Source: Streptomyces fuscichromogenes (GTDB lineage Bacteria; Actinomycetota; Actinomycetes; Streptomycetales; Streptomycetaceae). Taken from it: a stretch of DNA of 64,000 nt. The notes under the pieces were generated by a model. That model had not been told where the DNA came from. It saw nothing but the letters and a program-made list of their open reading frames with translations, and ran no database searches. A program made the translations under genes and the position numbers. How positions within the stretch are numbered: the first letter of the stretch is position 1; every line of letters starts with the position of its first letter. The stretch is from positions 1 to 64,000 of the forward strand of contig NZ_BMML01000018.1 in NCBI RefSeq assembly GCF_014645815.1, written 5' to 3'. Positions 1-7,255 of the stretch are shown here, piece by piece.

Positions 1-180
1 ACGGATGACGCCGAGGATCGTCTTCTCTGCCTCCACATCGGCGGCGGTAGCAAAGTCCCCGGCACTCTTGTCGATGCGGCTGAGCCGCTGGCCATACATG
101 CTGCGGACCACGTCCGCGCCAGCCCGCGCCCCGGCTATCGCGACTGCGGCATCGTCGGAGCTCGCGTATGAGTCGATCAC
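1..180 (-). CDS. Inositol monophosphatase family protein, N-terminal fragment cut by window edge
   Basis: The minus strand is open from a GTG at 180 to the window edge (60 codons), with an in-frame stop upstream at 240-238. The translation contains SAGDFATAADVEAEKTIL, which matches the N-terminal region of inositol-1-monophosphatase-like enzymes (the K..DFATAAD..AE..I segment before the GEE metal-binding motif). These Mg2+-dependent enzymes hydrolyse sugar or nucleotide phosphate monoesters. The catalytic motifs lie outside the window, so the substrate cannot be judged. I see no clear Shine-Dalgarno; a GATAGT just upstream of the GTG could be a -10 box for a leaderless message. It is divergent from the pcaL-like gene. 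A second IMPase-family gene occurs at 32587. Confidence 0.75.
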   Translation of the reverse strand, partial: MIDSYASSDDAAVAIAGARAGADVVRSMYGQRLSRIDKSAGDFATAADVEAEKTILGVIR

Positions 181-254
181 GCCGTGCAGACTATCGAGGC
201 GAAGCTGCCGCCCCGGCGAACCTTCCCGGTCAGAGCACTAGATTCACCCCGGCG

Positions 255-276
255 ATGTGACATCTCGTGACAGATG
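255..276. promoter_or_regulatory. Possible operator between divergent genes
   Basis: The gap between the IMPase-like fragment and the pcaL-like gene holds two direct copies of GTGACA ten bases apart, and an inverted repeat CATCT-cgtgac-AGATG at 261-276. It lies 15-30 bases upstream of the GTG at 291, where a repressor or activator could act. No cognate regulator is visible nearby. Confidence 0.3.
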
Positions 277-290
277 AGAGGCTCGGACGG

Positions 291-1610
291 GTGAGCGAGA
301 CACCACCGAACACCCTGCAATACCGCTTTGACGGGCCAGAAGACGCACCGGTCCTGATCCTGGGTCCCTCCCTGGGTACCACATGGCACATGTGGGACCG
401 GCAGATACCGGAGCTGGTCCAGCAGTGGCGGATCTTCCGGTACGACCTGCCCGGGCACGGTGGTGCGCCGGCGCACCCGGTCGGTTCCGTGGCCGAGCTG
501 ACCGCACGGCTGCTGGCCACGCTGGACTCCTTCGGCGTGCAGCGCTTCGGCTACGCGGGCTGCGCGCTCGGCGGCGCCGTCGGCGTCGAGCTGGCCCTGC
601 GGCACCCGGAGCGGATCGCCTCGCTGGCGCTGGTCGCCACCTCGCCCCGGTTCGGGACGGCGGACGAGTTCCGGCAGCGGGGCGTGATAGTCCGGACGAA
701 CGGCCTCGACCCGATCGCCCGGACCTCGCCCGAGCGCTGGTTCACCAGCGGGTTCGCCGCCGCCCAGCCCGCGATCACCGAGTGGGCCGTCCAGATGGTC
801 CGCACCACCGACCCCGGCTGCTACATAGCCGCCTGCGAGGCGCTGGCGGGCTTCGACGTACGGCACGAACTCGCCCGGACCGGCGTCCCCACGCTCGTGC
901 TGGTCGGCTCCGACGACCAGATCACCGGCCCCGCCGAGGCCCGCACCCTGGTCGCCGGGATCCCGGACGCCCGGCTCGCGGTGGTACCCGGCGCCTCCCA
1001 TCTGGTCCCGGTCGAACAGCCCGTCGCCGTCACCGACCTGCTGGTACGGCACTTCTCCACCGCCTGGCAGCCCGCCTACGACTCCACCACCGGCCAGATG
1101 GCCATCCCGGCCGCCCCGGTCAAGCCGGTCCTGACGGCCGCCCCGCAGGCCGTGCCGCAGTTCGCTCCCCAGGTCATGCCGATCGCCGAGATCGCCCCGC
1201 CGGTCGTACCGCCGCAGCCGTTCGGGCGGCCCGACCCGTACGACGCGGGGCTGAAGGTCCGCCGGGAAGTGCTCGGGGACGCCCATGTGGACCAGGCGCT
1301 GGCGCGGGCCGACGAGTTCTCCGGGGACTTCCAGGAGTTCGTCACCCGCTACGCGTGGGGCGAGATCTGGGACCGGCCCGGACTCGACCGACGCTCGCGC
1401 AGCTGTGTCACGATCACCGCGCTGGTCGCCGGCGGCCACCTGGAGGAGCTGGGCTTCCACGTCCGCGCGGCGCTGCGCAACGGCCTCACCCCGGACGAGA
1501 TCAAGGAAGTGCTGCTCCAGGCGGCGGTGTACTGCGGGGTGCCGGCCGCGAACAGCGCGTTCCGGGTGGCCCAGCAGGTCATCCGCGAGGAGACCACTCC
1601 CGAGAGCTGA
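291..1610 (+). CDS. pcaL: PcaL-like fusion: 3-oxoadipate enol-lactonase domain + 4-carboxymuconolactone decarboxylase domain
   Basis: The protein has 439 residues from GTG 291, preceded by AGAGG with 8 nt spacing; a GTG at 267 is possible but has no ribosome site. Residues ~1-265 are an alpha/beta hydrolase fold of the PcaD type, with oxyanion loop LGPSLGTTWHMW, acid VGSDDQITGP and His in GASHLVPVEQP. A Pro/Ala-rich linker (~268-315) leads to a carboxymuconolactone decarboxylase domain (~320-430). In the protocatechuate branch of the beta-ketoadipate pathway these activities are fused as PcaL. Unusually, the nucleophile elbow reads G90-C-A92-L-G, so the expected GxSxG serine is alanine while the Asp and His remain. 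No other pca genes are adjacent. The hydrolase half may be inactive or repurposed; the decarboxylase half looks intact. Confidence 0.85.
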   Translation: MSETPPNTLQYRFDGPEDAPVLILGPSLGTTWHMWDRQIPELVQQWRIFRYDLPGHGGAPAHPVGSVAELTARLLATLDSFGVQRFGYAGCALGGAVGVELALRHPERIASLALVATSPRFGTADEFRQRGVIVRTNGLDPIARTSPERWFTSGFAAAQPAITEWAVQMVRTTDPGCYIAACEALAGFDVRHELARTGVPTLVLVGSDDQITGPAEARTLVAGIPDARLAVVPGASHLVPVEQPVAVTDLLVRHFSTAWQPAYDSTTGQMAIPAAPVKPVLTAAPQAVPQFAPQVMPIAEIAPPVVPPQPFGRPDPYDAGLKVRREVLGDAHVDQALARADEFSGDFQEFVTRYAWGEIWDRPGLDRRSRSCVTITALVAGGHLEELGFHVRAALRNGLTPDEIKEVLLQAAVYCGVPAANSAFRVAQQVIREETTPES

Positions 1611-1614
1611 AGGA

Positions 1615-1935
1615 CTGCGAGAGGCGAGGGACTCCCGCGGCCGCAGGGGCGGCCGAGGGCCGGAGGGGCTGCCGGGGGCTGGAGGGGCTGCCGGGGGCCG
1701 GAGGACCGCCAGGGACCTGGGGACCGCCAGGGACCCTGGGAACGCCGACGACCGGGGGACCGCCGAGGACCCGGGAACACCGACGACAGGGGACCGCCGG
1801 GAACCCGGGGGCACCGCCGGAGCCCCCGGGAATGCCGACGAGCCCCTGGGAACACCGACGACCGGAGGACCGCCGAGGCCCCTGAGGAGCGTCGGCGATC
1901 CGGGGGACGTCGGAGGCCGGGGGCGGTTCGGGGGC
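1615..1935. repeat. G-rich nested tandem repeat tract between genes
   Basis: This is about 320 bp of strongly purine-skewed sequence. It contains two tandem copies of an 18-bp unit like GGAGGGGCTGCCGGGGGC, two copies of GACCGCCAGGGACC, and three or more degenerate units built on GGGAACACCGACGAC followed by GGGGACCGCCG. Many G4-G5 runs occur on the plus strand. All reading frames are largely open because of composition, and two give Gly/Pro-rich nonsense, so I do not call a gene. It separates the pcaL-like gene from the MBL-fold gene. Confidence 0.75.
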
Positions 1936-1947
1936 AGGATGGTGGTC

Positions 1948-2583
1948 ATGAAGCTCACCAAGAAGTCCCATGCGTGTGTGCGCCTGGAGAAGGACGGGCG
2001 TGTGCTCGTCCTCGACCCCGGCGGGTTCAGCGAGGAGGACGCGGCCGTCGGCGCCCAGGCGATCCTGATCACCCACGAGCACCCCGACCACTTCGACGAG
2101 GACCGGCTGCGGGCCGCGCTGGACGCCGACCCGGCCGCCGAGATCTGGACGCTGAAGTCCGTCGCCGACCAGCTCGCCGCGGCCTTCCCGGGCCGGGTGC
2201 ACACCGTCGGCCACGGCGACACCTTCACCGCCGCCGGTTTCGACGTCCAGGTGCACGGCGAACTGCACGCGGTGATCCACCCGGACATCCCGCGCATCAC
2301 CAACGTCGGCTACCTGATCGACGGCGGCAGGGTCTTCCACCCGGGCGACGCCCTCACCGTCCCGGACCACCCCGTCGAGACCCTGATGCTTCCCGTGATG
2401 GCTCCCTGGAACAAGATCTCCGAGGTCATCGACTACGTCCGCGAGGTGAAGCCACAGCGCGCCTACGACATCCACGACGCGCTGCTGACCGACCTGGCCC
2501 GGCCGATCTACGACCGCCAGATCGGCGCCCTCGGCGGTGCGGACCACCAGCGGCTGGCGCCGGGGGCCTCGGCGGACGTCTGA
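1948..2583 (+). CDS. MBL-fold metal-dependent hydrolase (UlaG-like)
   Basis: The protein has 211 residues. It shows the metallo-beta-lactamase signature H43-E-H45-P-D47-H48, then further likely metal ligands in ELHAVIH, FHPGD and the C-terminal YDIHDA. The order and spacing resemble the UlaG/ZipD-like MBL branch of cytoplasmic phosphodiester, lactone or uncharacterised hydrolases rather than antibiotic beta-lactamases: there is no signal peptide, and the protein is short. The start could be ATG 1939 (three residues longer) or ATG 1948; the latter gives the family-typical MKLTKK opening. It follows the G-rich repeat tract and sits 36 bp upstream of the exonuclease III gene on the same strand. 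The substrate is unknown. Confidence 0.8.
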   Translation: MKLTKKSHACVRLEKDGRVLVLDPGGFSEEDAAVGAQAILITHEHPDHFDEDRLRAALDADPAAEIWTLKSVADQLAAAFPGRVHTVGHGDTFTAAGFDVQVHGELHAVIHPDIPRITNVGYLIDGGRVFHPGDALTVPDHPVETLMLPVMAPWNKISEVIDYVREVKPQRAYDIHDALLTDLARPIYDRQIGALGGADHQRLAPGASADV

Positions 2584-2619
2584 GGCCGGTTGTCAGAGGG
2601 GCCCGGTAGGTTGTGGGGC

Positions 2620-3399
2620 ATGCGCATCGCGACCTGGAACGTGAACTCGATCACCGCCCGCCTGCCGAGGCTTCTCGCCTGGCTGGAGAGCAGCGGCACC
2701 GACGTGCTCTGCCTCCAGGAGGCCAAGGTCGCCGAGGAGCAGTTCCCGTTCGAGCAACTGCGCGAGCTGGGCTACGAGGCGGCGGTGAACGCGACCGGCC
2801 GGTGGAACGGCGTGGCGGTGCTGTCGAAGGTCGGCCTGGCGGACGTCGTCAAGGGGCTGCCCGGCGACCCCGGCTACGACGGCGGTGTGGAGCCGCGCGC
2901 GGTCTCGGCGACCTGCGGCCCGGTCCGGGTCTGGTCGGTGTACGTGCCCAACGGCCGCGAGGTGGACCACCCGCACTACGCCTACAAGCTCCAGTGGTTC
3001 GAGGCGTTGAAGGCGGCCGTGGCCGGGGACGCGGGCGGCGGTCGCCCGTTCGCCGTCCTCGGTGACTACAACGTGGCGCCGACCGACGACGACGTCTTCG
3101 ACACGGCCGCCTTCGAGGGCCTCACCCATGTCACCCCGGCCGAGCGCGCGGCCCTCGCCTCCCTGCGCGAGGCCGGCCTCTCCGACGTCGTCCCGCGCCC
3201 GCTCAAGTACGACCACCCGTTCACCTACTGGGACTACCGCCAGCTCGGCTTCCCCAAGAACCGCGGCATGCGCATCGACCTGGTGTACGGCAACGAGCCG
3301 TTCGCCAAGGCCGTCTCGGACGCCTACGTCGACCGCGAGGAGCGCAAGGGCAAGGGCGCGTCCGATCATGCTCCGGTAGTGGTGGACCTGGAGGTCTGA
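2620..3399 (+). CDS. xth: Exodeoxyribonuclease III (AP endonuclease, EEP superfamily)
   Basis: The protein has 259 residues. It opens MRIATWNVNSI, with the metal/phosphate-binding Asn, followed by LCLQEAKV (catalytic Glu), LGDYNVAPT (Asp/Asn pair), DYRQLGF..NRGMRIDLVY and the C-terminal GASDHAPVVVDLEV Asp-His pair. These are the motifs of the exonuclease III/APE1 family, which cleaves DNA at abasic sites and trims 3' blocked ends in base-excision repair. The length is typical of XthA. ATG 2620 fits the conserved N-terminus exactly. The next gene starts 16 bp downstream, so the two may be co-transcribed. Confidence 0.92.
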   Translation: MRIATWNVNSITARLPRLLAWLESSGTDVLCLQEAKVAEEQFPFEQLRELGYEAAVNATGRWNGVAVLSKVGLADVVKGLPGDPGYDGGVEPRAVSATCGPVRVWSVYVPNGREVDHPHYAYKLQWFEALKAAVAGDAGGGRPFAVLGDYNVAPTDDDVFDTAAFEGLTHVTPAERAALASLREAGLSDVVPRPLKYDHPFTYWDYRQLGFPKNRGMRIDLVYGNEPFAKAVSDAYVDREERKGKGASDHAPVVVDLEV

Positions 3400-3415
3400 G
3401 TGTCAACCTGGAACC

Positions 3416-3823
3416 ATGAACATCCCCTTCCTGGGTAACAGGCACGGCCAGACCGTTGACGTCCCGCACACCGCCGACCCCGATCTGCTCGCCGAGTGCG
3501 AGCTGCTGCGCGCCCAGGCGGCCGAGGAGGGCGTCGCGCTCGACGACACCCCGGCCTCGTTGGAGGCCCTCGACCAGCTGCTCCCGCGCTGGCGGGACGA
3601 CGAGGAGACCCTGACCTGGCTCGGCACCGACGCCGGCCTGTACCTGGGCACCGTCCTGACCCGGACGGTGCCCGGCGCCGAGTGGGAGATCCGGGCGGAC
3701 GGGGAGCCGGTCGTCCGGCTCGCGTCCGGGCGGGAGTTCGAGGTCGTCGGGTCCGGTCACGACTGGGCCGCGAGCGGGGTGCCCGAACTCTCGCAGCTCT
3801 ACGCGGAGGTCGCCGAGGTCTGA
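3416..3823 (+). CDS. Conserved hypothetical protein (possibly DUF6278)
   Basis: This 135-residue acidic soluble protein begins MNIPFLGNRHGQ. It has an alpha-helical middle (LLAECELLRAQAAEEG..) followed by a beta-rich C-terminal half (GLYLGTVLTRTVPGAEWEI...). It has no signal peptide or membrane segment. It looks like a small Streptomyces-wide family that I think is named DUF6278, with no known function. It lies 16 bp after xth with no obvious Shine-Dalgarno, suggesting translation from a shared transcript. Typical GC3 supports it as coding. Confidence 0.7.
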   Translation: MNIPFLGNRHGQTVDVPHTADPDLLAECELLRAQAAEEGVALDDTPASLEALDQLLPRWRDDEETLTWLGTDAGLYLGTVLTRTVPGAEWEIRADGEPVVRLASGREFEVVGSGHDWAASGVPELSQLYAEVAEV

Positions 3824-3956
3824 ACGGCGGCCGCCCGGCTATAAAGACGGTGTAAATACGGCTAATACCCGAAAAGTGCGTGTCGTGCGTTGAGTCCTTC
3901 CGCGGCTGGATAGTTTGCGGCGACCACGGCACGGCTGAGAGTGGGTAGGGCTGCGT

Positions 3957-4700
3957 ATGGCCGTCGATCCTCTGATCGAACTGCGGGACGTCAACAAGTA
4001 CTACGGCGAGCTCCATGTCCTCCAGGACGTCGATCTCACCGTCGGCAAGGGGGAAGTGGTCGTGGTCATCGGCCCCTCGGGGTCGGGAAAGTCGACGCTG
4101 TGCCGGACGATCAACCGCCTGGAGACCATCGAGTCCGGCACGATCACCCTCGACGGACAGCCGCTGCCCCAGGAGGGCAGGGCCCTCGCGAAGCTCCGCG
4201 CCGAGGTCGGCATGGTCTTCCAGTCCTTCAACCTGTTCGCCCACAAGACGGTCCTCCAGAACGTCTCCCTCGCCCAGATCAAGGTGCGCGGGCGCAGGAA
4301 GGACCAGGCCGACCGGCGCTCACGTGAACTCCTCGACCGAGTGGGCCTGTCGGCGCAGGCCGGGAAGTACCCCGCTCAGCTCTCCGGCGGCCAGCAGCAG
4401 CGGGTGGCCATCGCCCGCGCCCTCGCCATGGAACCCAAGGCCCTTCTCTTCGACGAGCCCACCTCCGCCCTCGACCCCGAGATGATCAACGAGGTGCTTG
4501 AGGTCATGCGGCAGCTGGCCCGGGACGGCATGACCATGGTCGTCGTCACCCATGAGATGGGCTTCGCCCGCTCGGCCGCGAACCGGGTGGTCTTCATGGC
4601 CGACGGCCGCATCGTCGAGGACCGCGCCCCGGAGGAGTTCTTCACCGCCCCGCGCAGCGACCGGGCCAGGGACTTCCTGTCCAAGATCCTCAAGCACTGA
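3957..4700 (+). CDS. Polar amino-acid ABC transporter, ATP-binding protein
   Basis: The ATPase has 247 residues. It carries Walker A GPSGSGKST (residues 39-47), Q-loop MVFQSFNLF, signature LSGGQQQR, Walker B LLFDEPTSALD and H-loop VVTHEM. This is the GlnQ/GluA/ArtP class energising uptake of glutamate, glutamine or related polar amino acids. It is the first gene of a four-gene operon (ATPase, binding protein, two permeases), the same order as gluABCD of actinobacteria. The 133-bp upstream gap contains AT-rich stretches (GTAAATACGGCTAATACC; GATAGTTT) that probably hold the operon promoter, but I cannot fix the boxes. The ribosome site is weak (GGTAGGG). Confidence 0.93.
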   Translation: MAVDPLIELRDVNKYYGELHVLQDVDLTVGKGEVVVVIGPSGSGKSTLCRTINRLETIESGTITLDGQPLPQEGRALAKLRAEVGMVFQSFNLFAHKTVLQNVSLAQIKVRGRRKDQADRRSRELLDRVGLSAQAGKYPAQLSGGQQQRVAIARALAMEPKALLFDEPTSALDPEMINEVLEVMRQLARDGMTMVVVTHEMGFARSAANRVVFMADGRIVEDRAPEEFFTAPRSDRARDFLSKILKH

Positions 4701-4715
4701 GCGGGGGCACCTGCG

Positions 4716-5711
4716 ATGATCCGTACCACCCGTGTGCCCGTCCTCCGTGTGCCTGTTCCCCGTGCGTCCGTCCCCGGTGCGCCTGTCCGCCGGGTGCGCG
4801 CCGCCCTGGCCCTGCTCGCCGCGCTGGTCACCGGCGTCGGCGCCGGATTCGGCCTGGTCGGCTGCGGCAGGGCGGGCAGCCCGCCGCGGAAGGGCCCCGC
4901 GGCCGACCGGCTCCCCGTGTACCAGGTCGCGCAGGGCTTCCGACTGCCCGCTTCCCCCACCTGGACCCGGGCGAAGAAGCGCGGCTACTTCGTCGTCGGC
5001 GCCAAGGAGGACCAGCCCTACCTCGGTGAACGGGACCCGGCCACCGGCGTCTACTCGGGCTTCGACATCGAGATCGCCAGGATGATGTCCGCCTCCCTCG
5101 GCCTCGCCCCGAAGACGATCCGCTTCCGGACCATCGCCTCCGCCAACCGCGAGACCGCCCTCCAGAACGGCCAGATCGACTACTACGTCGGCACCTACAC
5201 CATCAACGACAACCGCAAGAAGCTCGTGGGGTTCGCCGGGCCCTACTACCTGGCGGGCCAGTCCCTCCTCGTCCGCCGCGACGAGACCGACATCCACGGC
5301 CCCCGGGACCTCGCCGGCAAACGCGTCTGCTCGGCGGCCGGCTCCACGCCGTACCAGCGGATCAGGGCCGAGTACCCGAAGGCGGTCCTGATCGCCTACG
5401 ACACCTACTCCGTCTGCGTCGACAACCTGCTCACCTACCAGGTCGACGCCGTCACCACCGACGACGCCATCCTCATCGGCTACGCGGCGAAGGCCCCCGG
5501 CGAACTCAAGGTCGTGGGCAGGCCCTTCTCCAGGGAGCCGTACGGCATCGGCGTCCCCCGCGGCGACACCGCCCTGCGCTTCGCGATGGACGACGCACTG
5601 GAGGCACGTGAGAGGAACGGCGACTGGAAGAAGGCGTACGAGGCGACGCTCGGCCTGTCCGGTGTGCCCGCCCCGAAGCCGCCCCCGATCGACCGCTATC
5701 CCGCGAGCTGA
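4716..5711 (+). CDS. Polar amino-acid ABC transporter, substrate-binding lipoprotein
   Basis: The protein has 331 residues. The long N-terminus is built of short PV-rich repeats (VPVLRVPVPRASVPGAPV), followed by a hydrophobic segment (~28-48) and lipobox LVGC with Cys50, so it should be a membrane-anchored lipoprotein. The body has the family-3 solute-binding fold: residues ~85-315 include a FDIEIARMM helix and YYVGTYTI. It delivers the amino acid to the two permeases encoded immediately downstream. It begins 15 bp after the ATPase stop. Resemblance to GluB suggests an acidic amino acid, but specificity is an inference. Confidence 0.9.
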   Translation: MIRTTRVPVLRVPVPRASVPGAPVRRVRAALALLAALVTGVGAGFGLVGCGRAGSPPRKGPAADRLPVYQVAQGFRLPASPTWTRAKKRGYFVVGAKEDQPYLGERDPATGVYSGFDIEIARMMSASLGLAPKTIRFRTIASANRETALQNGQIDYYVGTYTINDNRKKLVGFAGPYYLAGQSLLVRRDETDIHGPRDLAGKRVCSAAGSTPYQRIRAEYPKAVLIAYDTYSVCVDNLLTYQVDAVTTDDAILIGYAAKAPGELKVVGRPFSREPYGIGVPRGDTALRFAMDDALEARERNGDWKKAYEATLGLSGVPAPKPPPIDRYPAS

Positions 5712-5722
5712 GCGAGGACGGG

Positions 5723-6367
5723 ATGAACGTACTGACAGACAACTTCCACACGTACGCCGAGGGTTTCCTCGGCACGCTCGAACTGACCGTCTACTCCTCG
5801 GTGCTGGCCCTGGTCCTCGGCTTCCTGATGGCGTCCTTCCGGGTCGCGCCCGTCGGTTCGCTGCGCATCTTCGGCACCGCCTGGGTCACCGTGCTCCGCA
5901 ACACCCCGCTCACCCTGCTGTTCTTCGCGGTGCTGCTGGGCCTGCCCCGGTTCGGACTGGTTCTGCCCTTCAAGGTGTTCGCGGTCCTCGCCCTCGGCTG
6001 CTACACCTCCGCCTTCGTCTGCGAGGCGCTGCGCTCCGGCATCAACACCGTGCCCAGGGGCCAGGGCGAGGCGGCCCGCAGCCTGGGCATGACCTTCGGG
6101 CAGACGCTCCAACTGGTGATCCTGCCCCAGGCGTTCCGGTCGGTCATCCCACCGGTCGGCTCCACCCTCATCGCGCTCGCCAAGAACTCCGCGATCGCGG
6201 GCGCCTTCAGTGTCACCGAACTCCTCGGCACCTACCGGACGCTGAGCGAGCTCGGCTACAACATCGTCTGGACCTTCGTCTGGATCGCGGTCGGCTACCT
6301 GATCATCACCCTCGCCATCAGCGCCCTGTTCCACCTGATGGAGCGCGCGTGGGGAGTCGCTCGATGA
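5723..6367 (+). CDS. Polar amino-acid ABC transporter, permease 1
   Basis: This 214-residue HisM/GluC-type inner-membrane permease has about five transmembrane helices, beginning at residue ~15. The cytoplasmic EAA loop that docks the ATPase is the segment EALRSGINTVPRGQGEAARSLG. It starts 11 bp after the lipoprotein gene, and its stop overlaps the next start in ATGA (6364-6367), so translation of the two permeases is coupled and they probably form the heterodimeric channel. Confidence 0.92.
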   Translation: MNVLTDNFHTYAEGFLGTLELTVYSSVLALVLGFLMASFRVAPVGSLRIFGTAWVTVLRNTPLTLLFFAVLLGLPRFGLVLPFKVFAVLALGCYTSAFVCEALRSGINTVPRGQGEAARSLGMTFGQTLQLVILPQAFRSVIPPVGSTLIALAKNSAIAGAFSVTELLGTYRTLSELGYNIVWTFVWIAVGYLIITLAISALFHLMERAWGVAR

Positions 6368-7212
6368 GCGAGTCCAGCGCGCTCTACGACATCCCCGGCC
6401 CCGCGGCCAGGAGACGGCACACGGCCTACGGCGCCCTGGCGACGGCCGTCATCCTCGCCCTGCTCGGCTGGATCCTGTATCTCCTCTTCGACACCGGCCA
6501 GTTCACGTACACGAAGTGGATGCCCTTCGCCTACCAGGGAATCCAGGAACTCCTCCTGCGAGGACTCGGCAACACGCTCAGGGCCTTCGCGACGGCAGCC
6601 GTCCTCTCCCTCGCGCTGGGCGGGCTGCTGGCCACCGGACGGCTCTCCGAGCACCGGCCGGTGCGACTGCTCGCCACCGTCGTCGTCGAGTTCTTCCGTG
6701 CCATGCCCGTGCTGGTGATGATCTTCTTCGTCTTCGTGGCGCTGAAGGTGCATCCGCTGCCCGCCCTGGTCGCCGGACTCACCCTCTACAACGGCTCCGT
6801 GCTCGCCGAGGTGTTCCGCTCCGGGGTGAACAGCGTCGAACGCGGCCAGCGGGAGGCCGCGTTCGCGCTCGGCATGCGCAAGACCCAGGTCATGACGTAC
6901 GTCCTGGTGCCCCAGGCCGTCCGGGCCATGCTGCCGGCCATCATCAGCCAGCTCGTGGTGGCCCTGAAGGACACCTCGCTCGGCTATCTCATCACCTACG
7001 AGGAGTTCCTCCATGCCGGGAAACTGATCGCGTCGAACCTCGACTACGATTTGCCCTTCATCCCTGTGGTGATGGTGATCTCGCCGATCTACATCGGGAT
7101 GTGCATGTCGCTCTCGTGGTTCGCCGGCTGGGTGGCCAGGCGGGAGCGGCACAGTCCCAGGAGCGGGGCCGCCGAGGCGGCACCGGCCGAACCGGGGACG
7201 CTGCTGCCGTAG
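6364..7212 (+). CDS. Polar amino-acid ABC transporter, permease 2
   Basis: This 282-residue permease of the GluD type has a longer cytoplasmic N-terminus (~25 residues) before its first transmembrane helix, a large extracytoplasmic loop, and the EAA loop EVFRSGVNSVERGQREAAFA. The Ala/Pro-rich tail (~260-282) is cytoplasmic. Its ATG overlaps the stop of permease 1. It closes the operon. The next gene is convergent, with 43 bp of GC-rich, hairpin-prone sequence between them. Confidence 0.92.
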   Translation: MSESSALYDIPGPAARRRHTAYGALATAVILALLGWILYLLFDTGQFTYTKWMPFAYQGIQELLLRGLGNTLRAFATAAVLSLALGGLLATGRLSEHRPVRLLATVVVEFFRAMPVLVMIFFVFVALKVHPLPALVAGLTLYNGSVLAEVFRSGVNSVERGQREAAFALGMRKTQVMTYVLVPQAVRAMLPAIISQLVVALKDTSLGYLITYEEFLHAGKLIASNLDYDLPFIPVVMVISPIYIGMCMSLSWFAGWVARRERHSPRSGAAEAAPAEPGTLLP

Positions 7213-7255
7213 GGGGCAGCAGCCAGGGCCAGGCCCGGCCGGCGGCAGCCGGAGA

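Noticed and set aside
1611-1947. Collagen-like Gly-Pro-Pro frames in the G-rich tract
   Set aside because: Several frames are open at once, none has a start codon with a ribosome site, and the pattern follows from the repeat DNA.
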